This document shows, in pieces, positions 1 to 6,898 of a DNA stretch of 17,455 nucleotides. This DNA is from CAYXGE01 sp964464435 (GTDB taxonomy: Bacteria > Pseudomonadota > Gammaproteobacteria > Burkholderiales > Methylophilaceae): positions 1 through 17,455 of the forward strand of contig CAYXGE010000038.1 in NCBI GenBank assembly GCA_964464435.1, written 5' to 3'. A model generated the notes under the pieces. That model was not told the DNA's origin. It did not search any database and saw only the letters and a list, made by a program, of their open reading frames with translations. Both the position numbers and the translations under genes were made by a program. How positions within the stretch are numbered: the stretch's first letter is position 1; each line of letters starts with the position of its first letter.

Positions 1-636
1 ATGAAACCATCACGTACCAGTAAAGCTTGGATGCAAGAGCATCTCAATGACCCTTATGTGAAAATGGCACAAAAGGATGGCTATCGTGCGCGCGCTGCCT
101 ATAAGCTGATTGAAATTGATGATAAAGACAAACTGATTAAGCCAGGCATGGTAATCGTAGATTTAGGCTCAACGCCCGGTAGTTGGTCGCAGGTGGCGGT
201 GCAACGTTTGCAAGATAAGCATGGCGTAATGCAAGGCCGTGTCATTGCCTTAGACATACTTGAAATGGTGCCGATAGCTGGTGTTGAATTTATACAAGGG
301 GATTTTAGAGAGCAAGAGGTGCTCACTCAGCTTGAAAATACCCTAAAAAATAAGCCAGTAGACCTTGTAATAGCTGATATGGCCCCCAATATAAGTGGTA
401 TAAGTTCTGCTGATCAAGCGAATGCGGCTTATTTAACTGAGTTAGCATTGGAATTTAGTAAAGATTGGTTGAAACCGGGCGGTAATTTTCTAGTCAAAGT
501 GTTTGTTGGGTCGGGCTTTGAAGAGATTATGCAGCAAATGCGTGGTTTATTTGAAAAAGTTGTGACTAGAAAACCCAAAGCTTCAAGAGATAGAAGTAGT
601 GAAGTTTACTTGTTAGGCTTAAAAAAACGCGCTTAG
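1..636 (+). CDS. rlmE: 23S rRNA (uridine-2'-O-)-methyltransferase RlmE (FtsJ/RrmJ)
   Basis: RlmE methylates the 2'-O of a conserved uridine in the 23S rRNA A-loop (U2552 in E. coli) late in 50S assembly, using S-adenosylmethionine in the cytoplasm. The 211-residue protein has the family's usual length (about 209 in E. coli). The SAM-binding loop DLGSTPGSWSQ lies at residues 54-64; many relatives have PGGWSQ, so Ser61 replaces the second Gly. The K-D-K-E catalytic set is visible as Lys35 (AAYKL), Asp126 (IADMAPN), Lys166 (FLVKVF) and Glu201 (SSEVYLLG). The window opens exactly on the ATG, so its ribosome-binding site and promoter cannot be seen. ftsH follows 125 bases downstream in the same direction, the classic rlmE-ftsH pairing of gamma- and betaproteobacteria. 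Confidence 0.97.
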   Translation: MKPSRTSKAWMQEHLNDPYVKMAQKDGYRARAAYKLIEIDDKDKLIKPGMVIVDLGSTPGSWSQVAVQRLQDKHGVMQGRVIALDILEMVPIAGVEFIQGDFREQEVLTQLENTLKNKPVDLVIADMAPNISGISSADQANAAYLTELALEFSKDWLKPGGNFLVKVFVGSGFEEIMQQMRGLFEKVVTRKPKASRDRSSEVYLLGLKKRA

Positions 637-691
637 ATTTGCAACTAGCGGTTTAAATTTAATGTGATTTACAACAAAACAGAAAAAACTG

Positions 692-719
692 TTTACAATA
701 CACGATTGACCTTTAAAGT
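692..719 (+). promoter_or_regulatory. Possible sigma-70 promoter for ftsH
   Basis: In the 125-base rlmE-ftsH gap, TTTACA (692-697) and TAAAGT (714-719) are 16 bases apart, a fair fit to -35 and -10 boxes. The gap also holds a 6-bp inverted repeat (AAACAG/CTGTTT around 680-695) and a 10-bp palindrome GGGCATGCCC just before the ribosome-binding site. I see no clear sigma-32 heat-shock promoter, which is how ftsH is controlled in E. coli. The call rests on eye matching only. Confidence 0.3.
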
Positions 720-761
720 CATCAACTTAAACGATTAGGGCATGCCCAAAGGAATTGTATC

Positions 762-2654
762 TTGAACAATATTGTTAAAAATATTCTCATTTGGTTATTG
801 GTGGCCATTGTATTGATGAGCGTTTTTAACCGCTTTGCAGTGCAGGGTAGTGCAAGCAGCCAAGTAGTCTATTCACAATTTTTACAACAAGTGAGAGATG
901 GTCAAATTTCAAAAGTGATGATTGATGGTCGCGTGTTGCACGGCGAAACGGCCAGTGGTCAAAAGTTTGATACTTATGCGCCTTATGACCCAGGTTTAAT
1001 TGGTGATTTACTCAAAAATAATGTGACTGTAGATGTAAAGCCTGAAGAAAGAGAGTCTATTCTTTTAGCGCTTTTCTACAACTCTATTCCTTTCTTACTC
1101 ATTATTGCATTCTGGATTTTTATGATGCGCCAGATGCAAGGGGGTGGCAAAGGGGGTGCGTTTTCGTTTGGTAAAAGTAAAGCACGCCAGCTAGATGAAT
1201 CTGCTAATCAAACGACATTTGCTGATGTGGCAGGCTGTGATGAGGCCAAAGAAGAGGTTTCAGAATTAGTAGAATTTTTACGCGACCCTGGCAAGTTTCA
1301 AAAGTTAGGGGGTCGTATTCCTCGCGGAGTGCTCATGGTGGGGCCTCCAGGTACAGGTAAAACCTTACTAGCAAAAGCCATTGCGGGTGAAGCTAAAGTA
1401 CCGTTTTTTACCATTTCAGGTTCTGATTTTGTAGAAATGTTTGTGGGTGTAGGTGCTGCCCGTGTGCGTGATATGTTTGAAACTGCCAAGAAAAGTGCGC
1501 CTTGCATTATCTTTATTGATGAAATTGATGCCGTGGGCAGAAGCCGTGGCGCTGGTACTGGCGGCGGTAATGATGAGCGTGAACAAACCCTCAACCAAAT
1601 GTTAGTGGAGATGGATGGTTTTGAGGCTAACTCTGGGGTGATTGTAATTGCGGCCACTAACCGTGCTGATGTGCTGGATAAAGCATTGCTTCGCCCAGGC
1701 CGTTTTGACCGTCAAGTGATGGTGGGGCTGCCAGATATTCGCGGTCGCGAGCAAATCTTGCTTGTACATATGCGTAAAGTGCCAATTGACCCAGATGTTA
1801 AGGCGGATATTATTGCCCGCGGTACGCCTGGTTTTTCTGGCGCTGATTTAGCAAACTTGGTGAATGAGGCTGCTTTATTTGCTGCGCGCAGAAATAAACG
1901 CACGGTGGATATGCAAGATTTTGAAGATGCTAAAGATAAAATCTTTATGGGCCCAGAGCGTAAAAGCATGGTCATGCGTGAAGAAGAGCGTCGTAACACG
2001 GCTTACCATGAGTCAGGCCATGCTGTGGTTGCTAAGCTTTTACCAAAGGCTGACCCTGTGCATAAAGTAACGATTATGCCGCGTGGTTGGGCATTAGGCC
2101 TAACATGGCAATTGCCTGAGCATGACCGTATTAGTAACTATAAAGATAAAATGTTAGAAGAAATTTCTATTTTGTTTGGCGGCCGTATTGCCGAAGAAAT
2201 CTTTATGCACCAAATGTCTACAGGCGCTTCTAATGACTTTGAACGCGCTACTAAGTTAGCACGAGCTATGGTTACTAAATATGGTATGAGTGATGCGCTT
2301 GGTACCATGGTATATGCTGGCGATGAGCAGGATTCCTTCTTTGGCAGCATGAGTTCTAAAACGGTATCAGAAGCCACGCAACAAAAAGTGGATGCTGAAA
2401 TCCGCCGCATTTTAGATGAGCAATATCAAGTGGCACGCTCTTTATTAGAAAATAATAAAGACAAAGTAGAAGCTATGACCAAAGCTTTGCTAGAGTGGGA
2501 AACCATTGACGCAGAGCAGATTAATGACATTATGCAAGGCTTGCCACCGCGTGAACCAAAACCAAAACCAAGCTATACCAAAGACAAACGTGATAGCGGT
2601 GGGGCTTCAGGTTCTAATGTGAATCCTGCACCTCAGCCTACGGCTAAATCTTAA
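762..2654 (+). CDS. ftsH: ATP-dependent zinc metalloprotease FtsH
   Basis: FtsH is a hexameric inner-membrane AAA+ protease that extracts and degrades misassembled membrane proteins and short-lived regulators. Translation is taken from a TTG at 762, preceded by AAAGGA at 748-753 with good spacing; the resulting N-terminus MNNIVKNILIWLL matches the family's first membrane helix. Order along the 630 residues: TM1 about 5-24, periplasmic domain, TM2 about 102-122, AAA domain with Walker A GPPGTGKT (194-201), aromatic pore loop MFVGVG (226-231), Walker B IIFIDE (249-254), arginine-finger region RPGRFDR (311-317), then the zinc protease motif HESGH (416-420). The C-terminal tail is rich in Pro, Lys and Ser and probably flexible. 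A strong terminator follows immediately, separating it from folP. Confidence 0.98.
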   Translation: MNNIVKNILIWLLVAIVLMSVFNRFAVQGSASSQVVYSQFLQQVRDGQISKVMIDGRVLHGETASGQKFDTYAPYDPGLIGDLLKNNVTVDVKPEERESILLALFYNSIPFLLIIAFWIFMMRQMQGGGKGGAFSFGKSKARQLDESANQTTFADVAGCDEAKEEVSELVEFLRDPGKFQKLGGRIPRGVLMVGPPGTGKTLLAKAIAGEAKVPFFTISGSDFVEMFVGVGAARVRDMFETAKKSAPCIIFIDEIDAVGRSRGAGTGGGNDEREQTLNQMLVEMDGFEANSGVIVIAATNRADVLDKALLRPGRFDRQVMVGLPDIRGREQILLVHMRKVPIDPDVKADIIARGTPGFSGADLANLVNEAALFAARRNKRTVDMQDFEDAKDKIFMGPERKSMVMREEERRNTAYHESGHAVVAKLLPKADPVHKVTIMPRGWALGLTWQLPEHDRISNYKDKMLEEISILFGGRIAEEIFMHQMSTGASNDFERATKLARAMVTKYGMSDALGTMVYAGDEQDSFFGSMSSKTVSEATQQKVDAEIRRILDEQYQVARSLLENNKDKVEAMTKALLEWETIDAEQINDIMQGLPPREPKPKPSYTKDKRDSGGASGSNVNPAPQPTAKS

Positions 2655-2662
2655 CTTCATAC

Positions 2663-2689
2663 AAGCCAGCAAAAACTGCTGGCTTTTTT
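2663..2689 (+). terminator. Intrinsic terminator after ftsH
   Basis: A perfect 9-bp stem, AAGCCAGCA (2663-2671) with TGCTGGCTT (2677-2685), closes a 5-base AAAAC loop and runs into a T tract ending at 2689. The folP start codon follows only four bases later, so folP expression must come from read-through or from a promoter inside the ftsH 3' end. Confidence 0.88.
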
Positions 2690-2693
2690 CTTT

Positions 2694-3518
2694 ATGTATT
2701 TTCATTGTGCCACTTATCAACTAGACTTAACCAAGCCCAAGGTCATGGGGATTGTTAATGTGACGCCTGACTCTTTCTCAGATGGTGGACGTTTTTCTTC
2801 AACAGAACAAGCCGTTGCCCATGCTTTAAGCCTTGTTGCTGAAGGCGCAGATATTTTAGATATCGGGGGTGAATCAACCCGTCCAAACGCGCAACCAGTT
2901 CCTTTAAATGAGGAGTTGGCGCGCGTGATACCTGTGATTGAAGCTTTAGTAACGCAAGTGAATGTCCCTATTTCTATTGACACCTATAAACCTGAAGTGA
3001 TGGTTGCTGCGATTGCTGCAGGGGCAAGCATGGTAAATGATGTCAACGCATTACAAGCTGATGGCGCATTGCAAGCGGTAGCAAATAGCAATGCTGGGGT
3101 ATGTTTAATGCATATGAAAGGCACGCCACAAACCATGCAGTCGCTTGCCGAATATGGCAATGTGGTGCAAGAAGTGTACGATTTTTTATCTGCGCGTCTG
3201 CAAGCAGTGCTTAGCGCAGGCATTGCCAAAGAACGCGTGTTGTTAGACCCAGGGTTTGGTTTTGCAAAACGTACACAGCATAATATTGATTTGCTTAATC
3301 GGTTATCAGTATTGGCCAATTTAGGCGCACCTTTGTTAGTAGGGCTATCTCGCAAGTCTATATTAGGCCAACTGGTGGGCAATGATGTTGACCAACGCTT
3401 ACATGCAGGAATTGCGGCTTCAGTGATTTCTGTGATGAAAGGCGCTAAAATAGTCCGTGTGCATGATGTCAAAGCTACGGTAGAAGCACTTAAAGTTGTC
3501 TCTGCCGTTTTAATATAA
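2694..3518 (+). CDS. folP: Dihydropteroate synthase
   Basis: FolP condenses 6-hydroxymethyl-7,8-dihydropterin pyrophosphate with p-aminobenzoate to make dihydropteroate in folate synthesis; it is the sulfonamide target. The 274-residue TIM-barrel protein aligns with the E. coli enzyme from its first residue: Asn22 in VNVTPDSF, Arg63 in GGESTRP, Asp96 in IDTYKP and Asn115 in VNDVNAL sit at the same numbers, followed by LDPGFGFAK, GLSRKS and VRVHDV. Phe28 and Pro64 are the residues of the drug-sensitive chromosomal form, and there is no sul-type insertion near Pro64. The alignment fixes the ATG at 2694, yet there is no Shine-Dalgarno sequence: the bases just upstream are the T tract of the ftsH terminator. 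glmM follows 30 bases downstream, as in E. coli. Confidence 0.97.
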   Translation: MYFHCATYQLDLTKPKVMGIVNVTPDSFSDGGRFSSTEQAVAHALSLVAEGADILDIGGESTRPNAQPVPLNEELARVIPVIEALVTQVNVPISIDTYKPEVMVAAIAAGASMVNDVNALQADGALQAVANSNAGVCLMHMKGTPQTMQSLAEYGNVVQEVYDFLSARLQAVLSAGIAKERVLLDPGFGFAKRTQHNIDLLNRLSVLANLGAPLLVGLSRKSILGQLVGNDVDQRLHAGIAASVISVMKGAKIVRVHDVKATVEALKVVSAVLI

Positions 3519-3548
3519 GTTTAAATAAATATAAATAAAGTCAATTTT

Positions 3549-4907
3549 ATGAGTAGAAAATATTTTGGTACCGATGGTATTCGTGGCCGTGTAGGCACAT
3601 TTCCAATTACCCCCGACTTTGTCATGCGTCTAGGTTATGCAGCTGGACGGGTATTAGCGAGTGATGCGGAACACTTATCGCATGACGGTCGCCCAACGGT
3701 ATTGATTGGTAAAGACACCCGTATCTCGGGCTATATGTTTGAATCTGCGCTTGAAGCAGGACTATGTGCTGCTGGTGTTAATGTGATGCTAACAGGCCCT
3801 ATGCCTACGCCAGCGATTGCCTATTTAACGCGAGCATTACGTGCGCAAGCAGGAATCGTGATTTCGGCATCACACAACCCTTATGAAGATAACGGTATTA
3901 AGTTCTTTTCTGCACAAGGTACCAAGCTTCCAGATGAGGTGGAAATCGCTATTGAGGCTGCATTAGATGCCCCGCTAGAGGTGATGGATTCAGCCAATTT
4001 AGGCCGTGTTAAACGTATTGATGATGCCGCTGGCCGCTATATTGAGTTTTGCAAAAGTGCTTTTCCTAATGACTTAGATTTGCGTGGCTTAAAAATTGTA
4101 TTGGATTGTGCACATGGCGCAACCTATCATGTAGCACCACCTGTGTTTCATGAGTTGGGCGCAGAGGTGATTCCAATTGGGCATCAACCTAATGGTCTTA
4201 ATATTAACGTAGAGTGTGGTTCAACCCATCCACAAGAATTATGCAAAGCTGTGATTGAGCATCATGCAGATTTAGGCATTGCCTTTGATGGCGATGGTGA
4301 CCGTGTAATGATGGTTGATAAAACAGGTCAATTGCTAGATGGCGACCAATTGCTTTATATCATTGCCATGCACCTGCAGCAGCAAGGGTCCCTCAAAGGT
4401 GGCGTAGTGGGGACTTTAATGACCAATTTAGCCTTAGAGCATGCCTTAAATAAAGCCAATATTCCATTTTTACGTGCTAAAGTGGGCGACCGCTATGTGC
4501 TAGAACTGCTCATGGAACATGGTTGGCAAATCGGTGGTGAAAATTCTGGGCATATTTTATGTATGCACCAGCACACCAGTGGCGATGGCATTATTGCGGC
4601 ATTGCAAGTCCTGCACGCATTGAAAGATAGCAACAAAACGTTGGCACAGATGCGCCAAGCACTCACACTGTATCCGCAAGTGTTAGTGAATGTGACTATC
4701 TCACAACGTATGGATGTAAGTAGTATTCCGCAAGTTAAGGTGGCGGTAGACCTTGCCGAAAACACCTTGGCTGGTAAAGGGCGTGTATTGCTTAGAGCCT
4801 CAGGCACTGAGCCTAAAATTCGCGTGATGGTAGAGGGTGAAGATGCCACATTGGTTAAACAATTAGCCGAAGATATTGCGCGCGTGGTTAAACAGTTCGC
4901 AGTTTAA
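3549..4907 (+). CDS. glmM: Phosphoglucosamine mutase
   Basis: GlmM converts glucosamine-6-phosphate to glucosamine-1-phosphate on the way to UDP-GlcNAc, for peptidoglycan and LPS. The 452-residue protein has the four-domain alpha-D-phosphohexomutase layout: phosphoserine loop ISASHNP with catalytic Ser108, metal-binding loop DGDGDR (247-252), sugar-specificity loop GGENSGH, and the C-terminal phosphate-binding loop RASGTEPKIR. The start fits the family's usual N-terminus (RKYFGTDGIRG), though the ribosome-binding site is weak. It is the last gene of the housekeeping block. A hairpin without a T tract and then a Pho-box-like array follow its stop codon. Confidence 0.97.
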   Translation: MSRKYFGTDGIRGRVGTFPITPDFVMRLGYAAGRVLASDAEHLSHDGRPTVLIGKDTRISGYMFESALEAGLCAAGVNVMLTGPMPTPAIAYLTRALRAQAGIVISASHNPYEDNGIKFFSAQGTKLPDEVEIAIEAALDAPLEVMDSANLGRVKRIDDAAGRYIEFCKSAFPNDLDLRGLKIVLDCAHGATYHVAPPVFHELGAEVIPIGHQPNGLNINVECGSTHPQELCKAVIEHHADLGIAFDGDGDRVMMVDKTGQLLDGDQLLYIIAMHLQQQGSLKGGVVGTLMTNLALEHALNKANIPFLRAKVGDRYVLELLMEHGWQIGGENSGHILCMHQHTSGDGIIAALQVLHALKDSNKTLAQMRQALTLYPQVLVNVTISQRMDVSSIPQVKVAVDLAENTLAGKGRVLLRASGTEPKIRVMVEGEDATLVKQLAEDIARVVKQFAV

Positions 4908-4928
4908 GTATCACTAACCGTTGTGTAG

Positions 4929-4954
4929 ATGACAACAAGCGCGAGCGTTGTCAT
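4929..4954. repeat. 8-bp inverted repeat overlapping the Pho-box array
   Basis: ATGACAAC (4929-4936) and GTTGTCAT (4947-4954) form a perfect inverted repeat with a 10-base GC-rich centre. No T tract follows, so a terminator for glmM is doubtful. The right arm is the first unit of the Pho-box array, and the left arm is a unit of the same type in reverse orientation. Confidence 0.6.
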
Positions 4955-4976
4955 TAAATATTCATTTGATTGTCAT
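4948..4976 (+). promoter_or_regulatory. Pho-box-like array upstream of the PAP2 gene
   Basis: Three 7-base units repeat with an exact 11-base period: TTGTCAT (4948-4954), TATTCAT (4959-4965) and TTGTCAT (4970-4976). This matches the known PhoB site layout of direct CTGTCAT-like repeats separated by four AT-rich bases. The array lies about 80 bases before the PAP2 start. CATTCT (4998-5003) is a possible but poor -10. Confidence 0.65.
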
Positions 4977-5055
4977 GGATTCTTCACTCACCTCTGACAT
5001 TCTAAGCGCATGAAAAAGTATCCTATTATTAGCGCTCAGACATTGGAGGTGAATG

Positions 5056-5589
5056 ATGTCTTATAAGTCCGCACTTTATCTACATCGTATACTAGAGCTA
5101 GATACAAGGCTCTGCGTACGTGTCAACAAAACTAGCCAATACCGTTGGGTTCGCATGGTGTTTCGCACCGTGAGCAGACTTGGCGACGGTGTATTTTGGT
5201 ACACTTTAATGCTTGGGGCGATTATTTTTGATACCAATAATGGCTTACAAGCAGCTACCCATATGGCGGTTGTTGGGCTTTCCGCAACCTTATTATACAA
5301 ATGGCTTAAAGGTAAAACCTTAAGGCCAAGACCTTATGAGGTACGCCAAGATATCTGGTTAACGGGTCGTCCTTTAGACCGTTTTAGTTTTCCTTCAGGG
5401 CATACACTACACGCGGTGGCATTTACTGCGGTTGCCTTAAGCTATTACCCTTCACTCGCTATCATTCTGTTGCCATTTAGTCTATTAGTTGGGCTTTCAC
5501 GCGTGGTTTTGGGGTTGCACTATCCCAGCGATGTATTGGCTGGCGCATTAATTGGCTTTGCCATGGCAAGTGCTAGTTTTCTGATGTAG
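5056..5589 (+). CDS. PAP2-family membrane phosphatase
   Basis: An integral-membrane phosphatase of the PAP2/PgpB-like superfamily, expected to remove phosphate from a lipid such as phosphatidate, phosphatidylglycerophosphate or undecaprenyl pyrophosphate on the periplasmic side. Numbering from the upstream ATG at 5053, all three signature motifs are intact: KX6RP (Lys86, Arg93-Pro94), PSGH (114-117) and SRX5HX3D (Ser149-Arg150, His156, Asp160), within several hydrophobic helices. Two ATG codons are adjacent; GGAGG at 5045-5049 is 3 bases from the first and 6 from the second, so 5056 is preferred. A Pho-box-like array upstream suggests induction by phosphate limitation. Convergent with the phospholipase C-like gene. 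The substrate cannot be told from the sequence. Confidence 0.9.
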   Translation: MSYKSALYLHRILELDTRLCVRVNKTSQYRWVRMVFRTVSRLGDGVFWYTLMLGAIIFDTNNGLQAATHMAVVGLSATLLYKWLKGKTLRPRPYEVRQDIWLTGRPLDRFSFPSGHTLHAVAFTAVALSYYPSLAIILLPFSLLVGLSRVVLGLHYPSDVLAGALIGFAMASASFLM

Positions 5590-5634
5590 AAATAAAAACT
5601 TAGCCGTTACTTGGCAAAAATATTGCCTCCCAGT

Positions 5635-5672
5635 GACCAGCCTTAAGATGTTATTAAGCGCTGGTCTTTTTT
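5635..5672 (+). terminator. Intrinsic terminator of the PAP2 gene
   Basis: GACCAGC (5635-5641) pairs with GCTGGTC (5660-5666), extended by CTTAA/TTAAG inside with one bulged base, followed by six T residues (5667-5672). The right arm lies within the last codons of the convergent phospholipase C-like gene, which ends at 5654. Confidence 0.85.
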
Positions 5673-6292
5673 ATATTGGGCTTGATAAAGTAGTCAATTG
5701 GAACAGGGTGGCGTTGTTTGAGATGCTCAAGGCAAATTAANNNNNNNNNNNNNNNNNNNNNNNNNNNNNNNNNNNNNNNNNNNNNNNNNNNNNNNNNNNN
5801 NNNNNNNNNNNNNNNNNNNNNNNNNNNNNNNNNNNNNNNNGACTTAATTAGCGGGCTTAGTTTTGCATCCATCGCCCACTCAACAGCAATATGCGTGATG
5901 ATGCTTTCATGTGCATACATTGCTTCATGCGCCGGTACAAAGTGATTATGCGCAATGACATCCACATACAAATGGCTAATATACCCAATAGCAATCGCAG
6001 TTTCTTCGTCACTATCCATGGTGTTTAACATCTGCGGAATATGCTGCCAGTGATGGTTACCGTGGAACTTCTGAGACACCACTGCTAAATCAGGTAAACA
6101 TGCGCCTGCCATCACTAATTGAGGAAACTTTTTAATAATGGCTTGTAATCTAGGGTCTAAAAGTGGCATTGACCATAATAGGGAATCAGCAAAGTACAAA
6201 TGGGTCACCAAGCCCCATGCATGGGCTTCCTGCTGGTAGGCGATAAGTGGAACTAACCACAGATACTTTGAGACATTTGACCAATTCAACAT
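5654..6292 (-). CDS. Zinc-dependent phospholipase C-like secreted protein (interrupted by assembly gap)
   Basis: Resembles the zinc-dependent phospholipase C / S1-P1 nuclease-like family (PF00882), which cleaves phospholipid headgroup phosphoesters with a tri-zinc site. Residues 1-25 form a signal peptide ending AHA, so the mature protein would begin with Trp26; in Bacillus cereus PLC the mature N-terminal Trp is itself a zinc ligand. Further candidate ligands follow in the expected order: His31, Asp68 (CLPDL), His80/81, then His107-x3-Asp111-x5-His117 and His134-x3-Glu138, with the same spacing as His118/Asp122/His128 and His142/Glu146 of B. cereus PLC. The 100-N gap removes about 34 codons after residue 150. 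Frame holds across it only if the true gap is 1 modulo 3. The remaining 28 C-terminal residues look unremarkable. A weak Pho-box-like array lies upstream. Substrate unproven. Confidence 0.72.
   Translation of the reverse strand: MLNWSNVSKYLWLVPLIAYQQEAHAWGLVTHLYFADSLLWSMPLLDPRLQAIIKKFPQLVMAGACLPDLAVVSQKFHGNHHWQHIPQMLNTMDSDEETAIAIGYISHLYVDVIAHNHFVPAHEAMYAHESIITHIAVEWAMDAKLSPLIKXXXXXXXXXXXXXXXXXXXXXXXXXXXXXXXXXXLICLEHLKQRHPVPIDYFIKPNIKKTSA
5741..5840. other. Assembly gap of 100 N
   Basis: One hundred N bases, a size often used for gaps of unknown length. It lies inside the phospholipase C-like gene, so the true length of that protein and its reading frame across the gap are uncertain. Confidence 0.99.
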
Positions 6293-6314
6293 GCTCGCAA
6301 TTTGACATTAAAGC

Positions 6315-6354
6315 ATGCAGATAAGATGACAAAAATATTAAGATTTCATGACAT
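6315..6354 (-). promoter_or_regulatory. Weak Pho-box-like array upstream of the phospholipase C-like gene
   Basis: Read on the minus strand, ATGTCAT (6354-6348) and TTGTCAT (6332-6326) are exactly 22 bases apart, two 11-base periods, with degenerate units between (TCTTAAT, 6343-6337) and after (TCTGCAT, 6321-6315). TTTAAT just downstream could be a -10. Two good units in phase may be chance, so this is only a candidate. Confidence 0.35.
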
Positions 6355-6423
6355 TGACGAATGCACGAAATAGATAAGGAAAATGGCCTAAATACTTGTT
6401 TAACATTATAGTAAGCCAATTTT

Positions 6424-6432
6424 TGGTATACT
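6424..6432 (+). promoter_or_regulatory. Possible extended -10 promoter of dgkA
   Basis: TGGTATACT gives a TG-extended -10 hexamer (TATACT, 6427-6432), one base from TATAAT, about 32 bases before the dgkA ATG. No good -35 is seen at 17 bases, which is typical of extended -10 promoters. Confidence 0.45.
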
Positions 6433-6464
6433 CACCGCTTTAATTTCAGTACGGCTATAGCGCA

Positions 6465-6833
6465 ATGGAAAGTCCATTCAAAGGTAAAACAGGCATTACA
6501 CGTTTAATTAACGCATTTGGCTATTCAATGGAAGGCTTAAAAGCCGCCTATAAAAATGAAGATGCTTTTAGACAAGAAGTACGCATGGCCTTGGTTTTAA
6601 TTCCTCTGGCTATCTATCTGGGAAAAACCAATATCGAACGCGCTATTATGATTGCCTGTGTGCTGTTAGTGGTCATTGTAGAGTTACTAAACTCATCAGT
6701 TGAAGCTACCGTAGATAGAATTTCATTGGATCATCATTTGTTAGCAAAGCGCGCAAAAGACATTGGCAGTGCAGCAGTATTAATTAGTTTGGTAAATATG
6801 GCCGTGGTTTGGCTTTTCATCATATTTTCATAA
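6465..6833 (+). CDS. dgkA: Diacylglycerol kinase (DgkA type)
   Basis: DgkA is a small trimeric inner-membrane kinase that phosphorylates diacylglycerol to phosphatidate with ATP, recycling diacylglycerol left by periplasmic glucan or LPS modification. The 122 residues equal the E. coli length, with an amphipathic N-terminus and three membrane helices. The family motif ELLNSSVEATVDRI is at 73-86. Glu73, Asn76 and the catalytic-base candidate Glu80 match E. coli Glu69, Asn72 and Glu76, and Lys98-Asp99 match Lys94-Asp95. Glu32 matches Glu28. The ribosome-binding site is weak. It is transcribed away from the phospholipase C-like gene and 65 bases ahead of the glycosyltransferase, whose Pho-box-like array overlaps the dgkA stop codon. 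Confidence 0.96.
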   Translation: MESPFKGKTGITRLINAFGYSMEGLKAAYKNEDAFRQEVRMALVLIPLAIYLGKTNIERAIMIACVLLVVIVELLNSSVEATVDRISLDHHLLAKRAKDIGSAAVLISLVNMAVVWLFIIFS

Positions 6834-6842
6834 AAATGTCAT
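6814..6842 (+). promoter_or_regulatory. Pho-box-like array upstream of the GT4 glycosyltransferase
   Basis: TTTTCAT (6814-6820), TTTTCAT (6825-6831) and ATGTCAT (6836-6842) repeat with an 11-base period and AT-rich 4-base spacers. The last two units with their AAAA spacer match the E. coli Pho-box consensus at about 15 of 18 positions. The array overlaps the last codons and stop of dgkA. CTTAAT (6861-6866), 18 bases downstream, is a plausible -10. Confidence 0.65.
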
Positions 6843-6861
6843 AATCAAGCTTTAGCATGCC

Positions 6862-6884
6862 TTAATCAGAGAGTCTCTGATTAA
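6862..6884. repeat. Perfect 23-bp palindrome before the glycosyltransferase
   Basis: Arms TTAATCAGAGA (6862-6872) and TCTCTGATTAA (6874-6884) are perfect reverse complements around a single G (6873). It lies between the Pho-box-like array and the ribosome-binding site AAAGGTGA. No T tract follows, so an operator for a dimeric regulator or a leader RNA hairpin is likelier than a terminator. Confidence 0.8.
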
Positions 6885-6898
6885 TTGAAAGGTGATGC

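Noticed and set aside
1298..1657. Antisense open frames inside ftsH, folP, glmM, lysS and other genes
   Set aside because: They are low-complexity, Ser/Thr-rich translations opposite conserved genes, with no ribosome-binding site or recognisable motif.
4929..4954. Hairpin after glmM as an intrinsic terminator
   Set aside because: No T tract follows and its right arm is a unit of the Pho-box-like array.
6186..6419. Open frame of 77 codons overlapping the PLC-like gene start
   Set aside because: It overlaps the signal peptide and promoter region in another frame and has no recognisable features.
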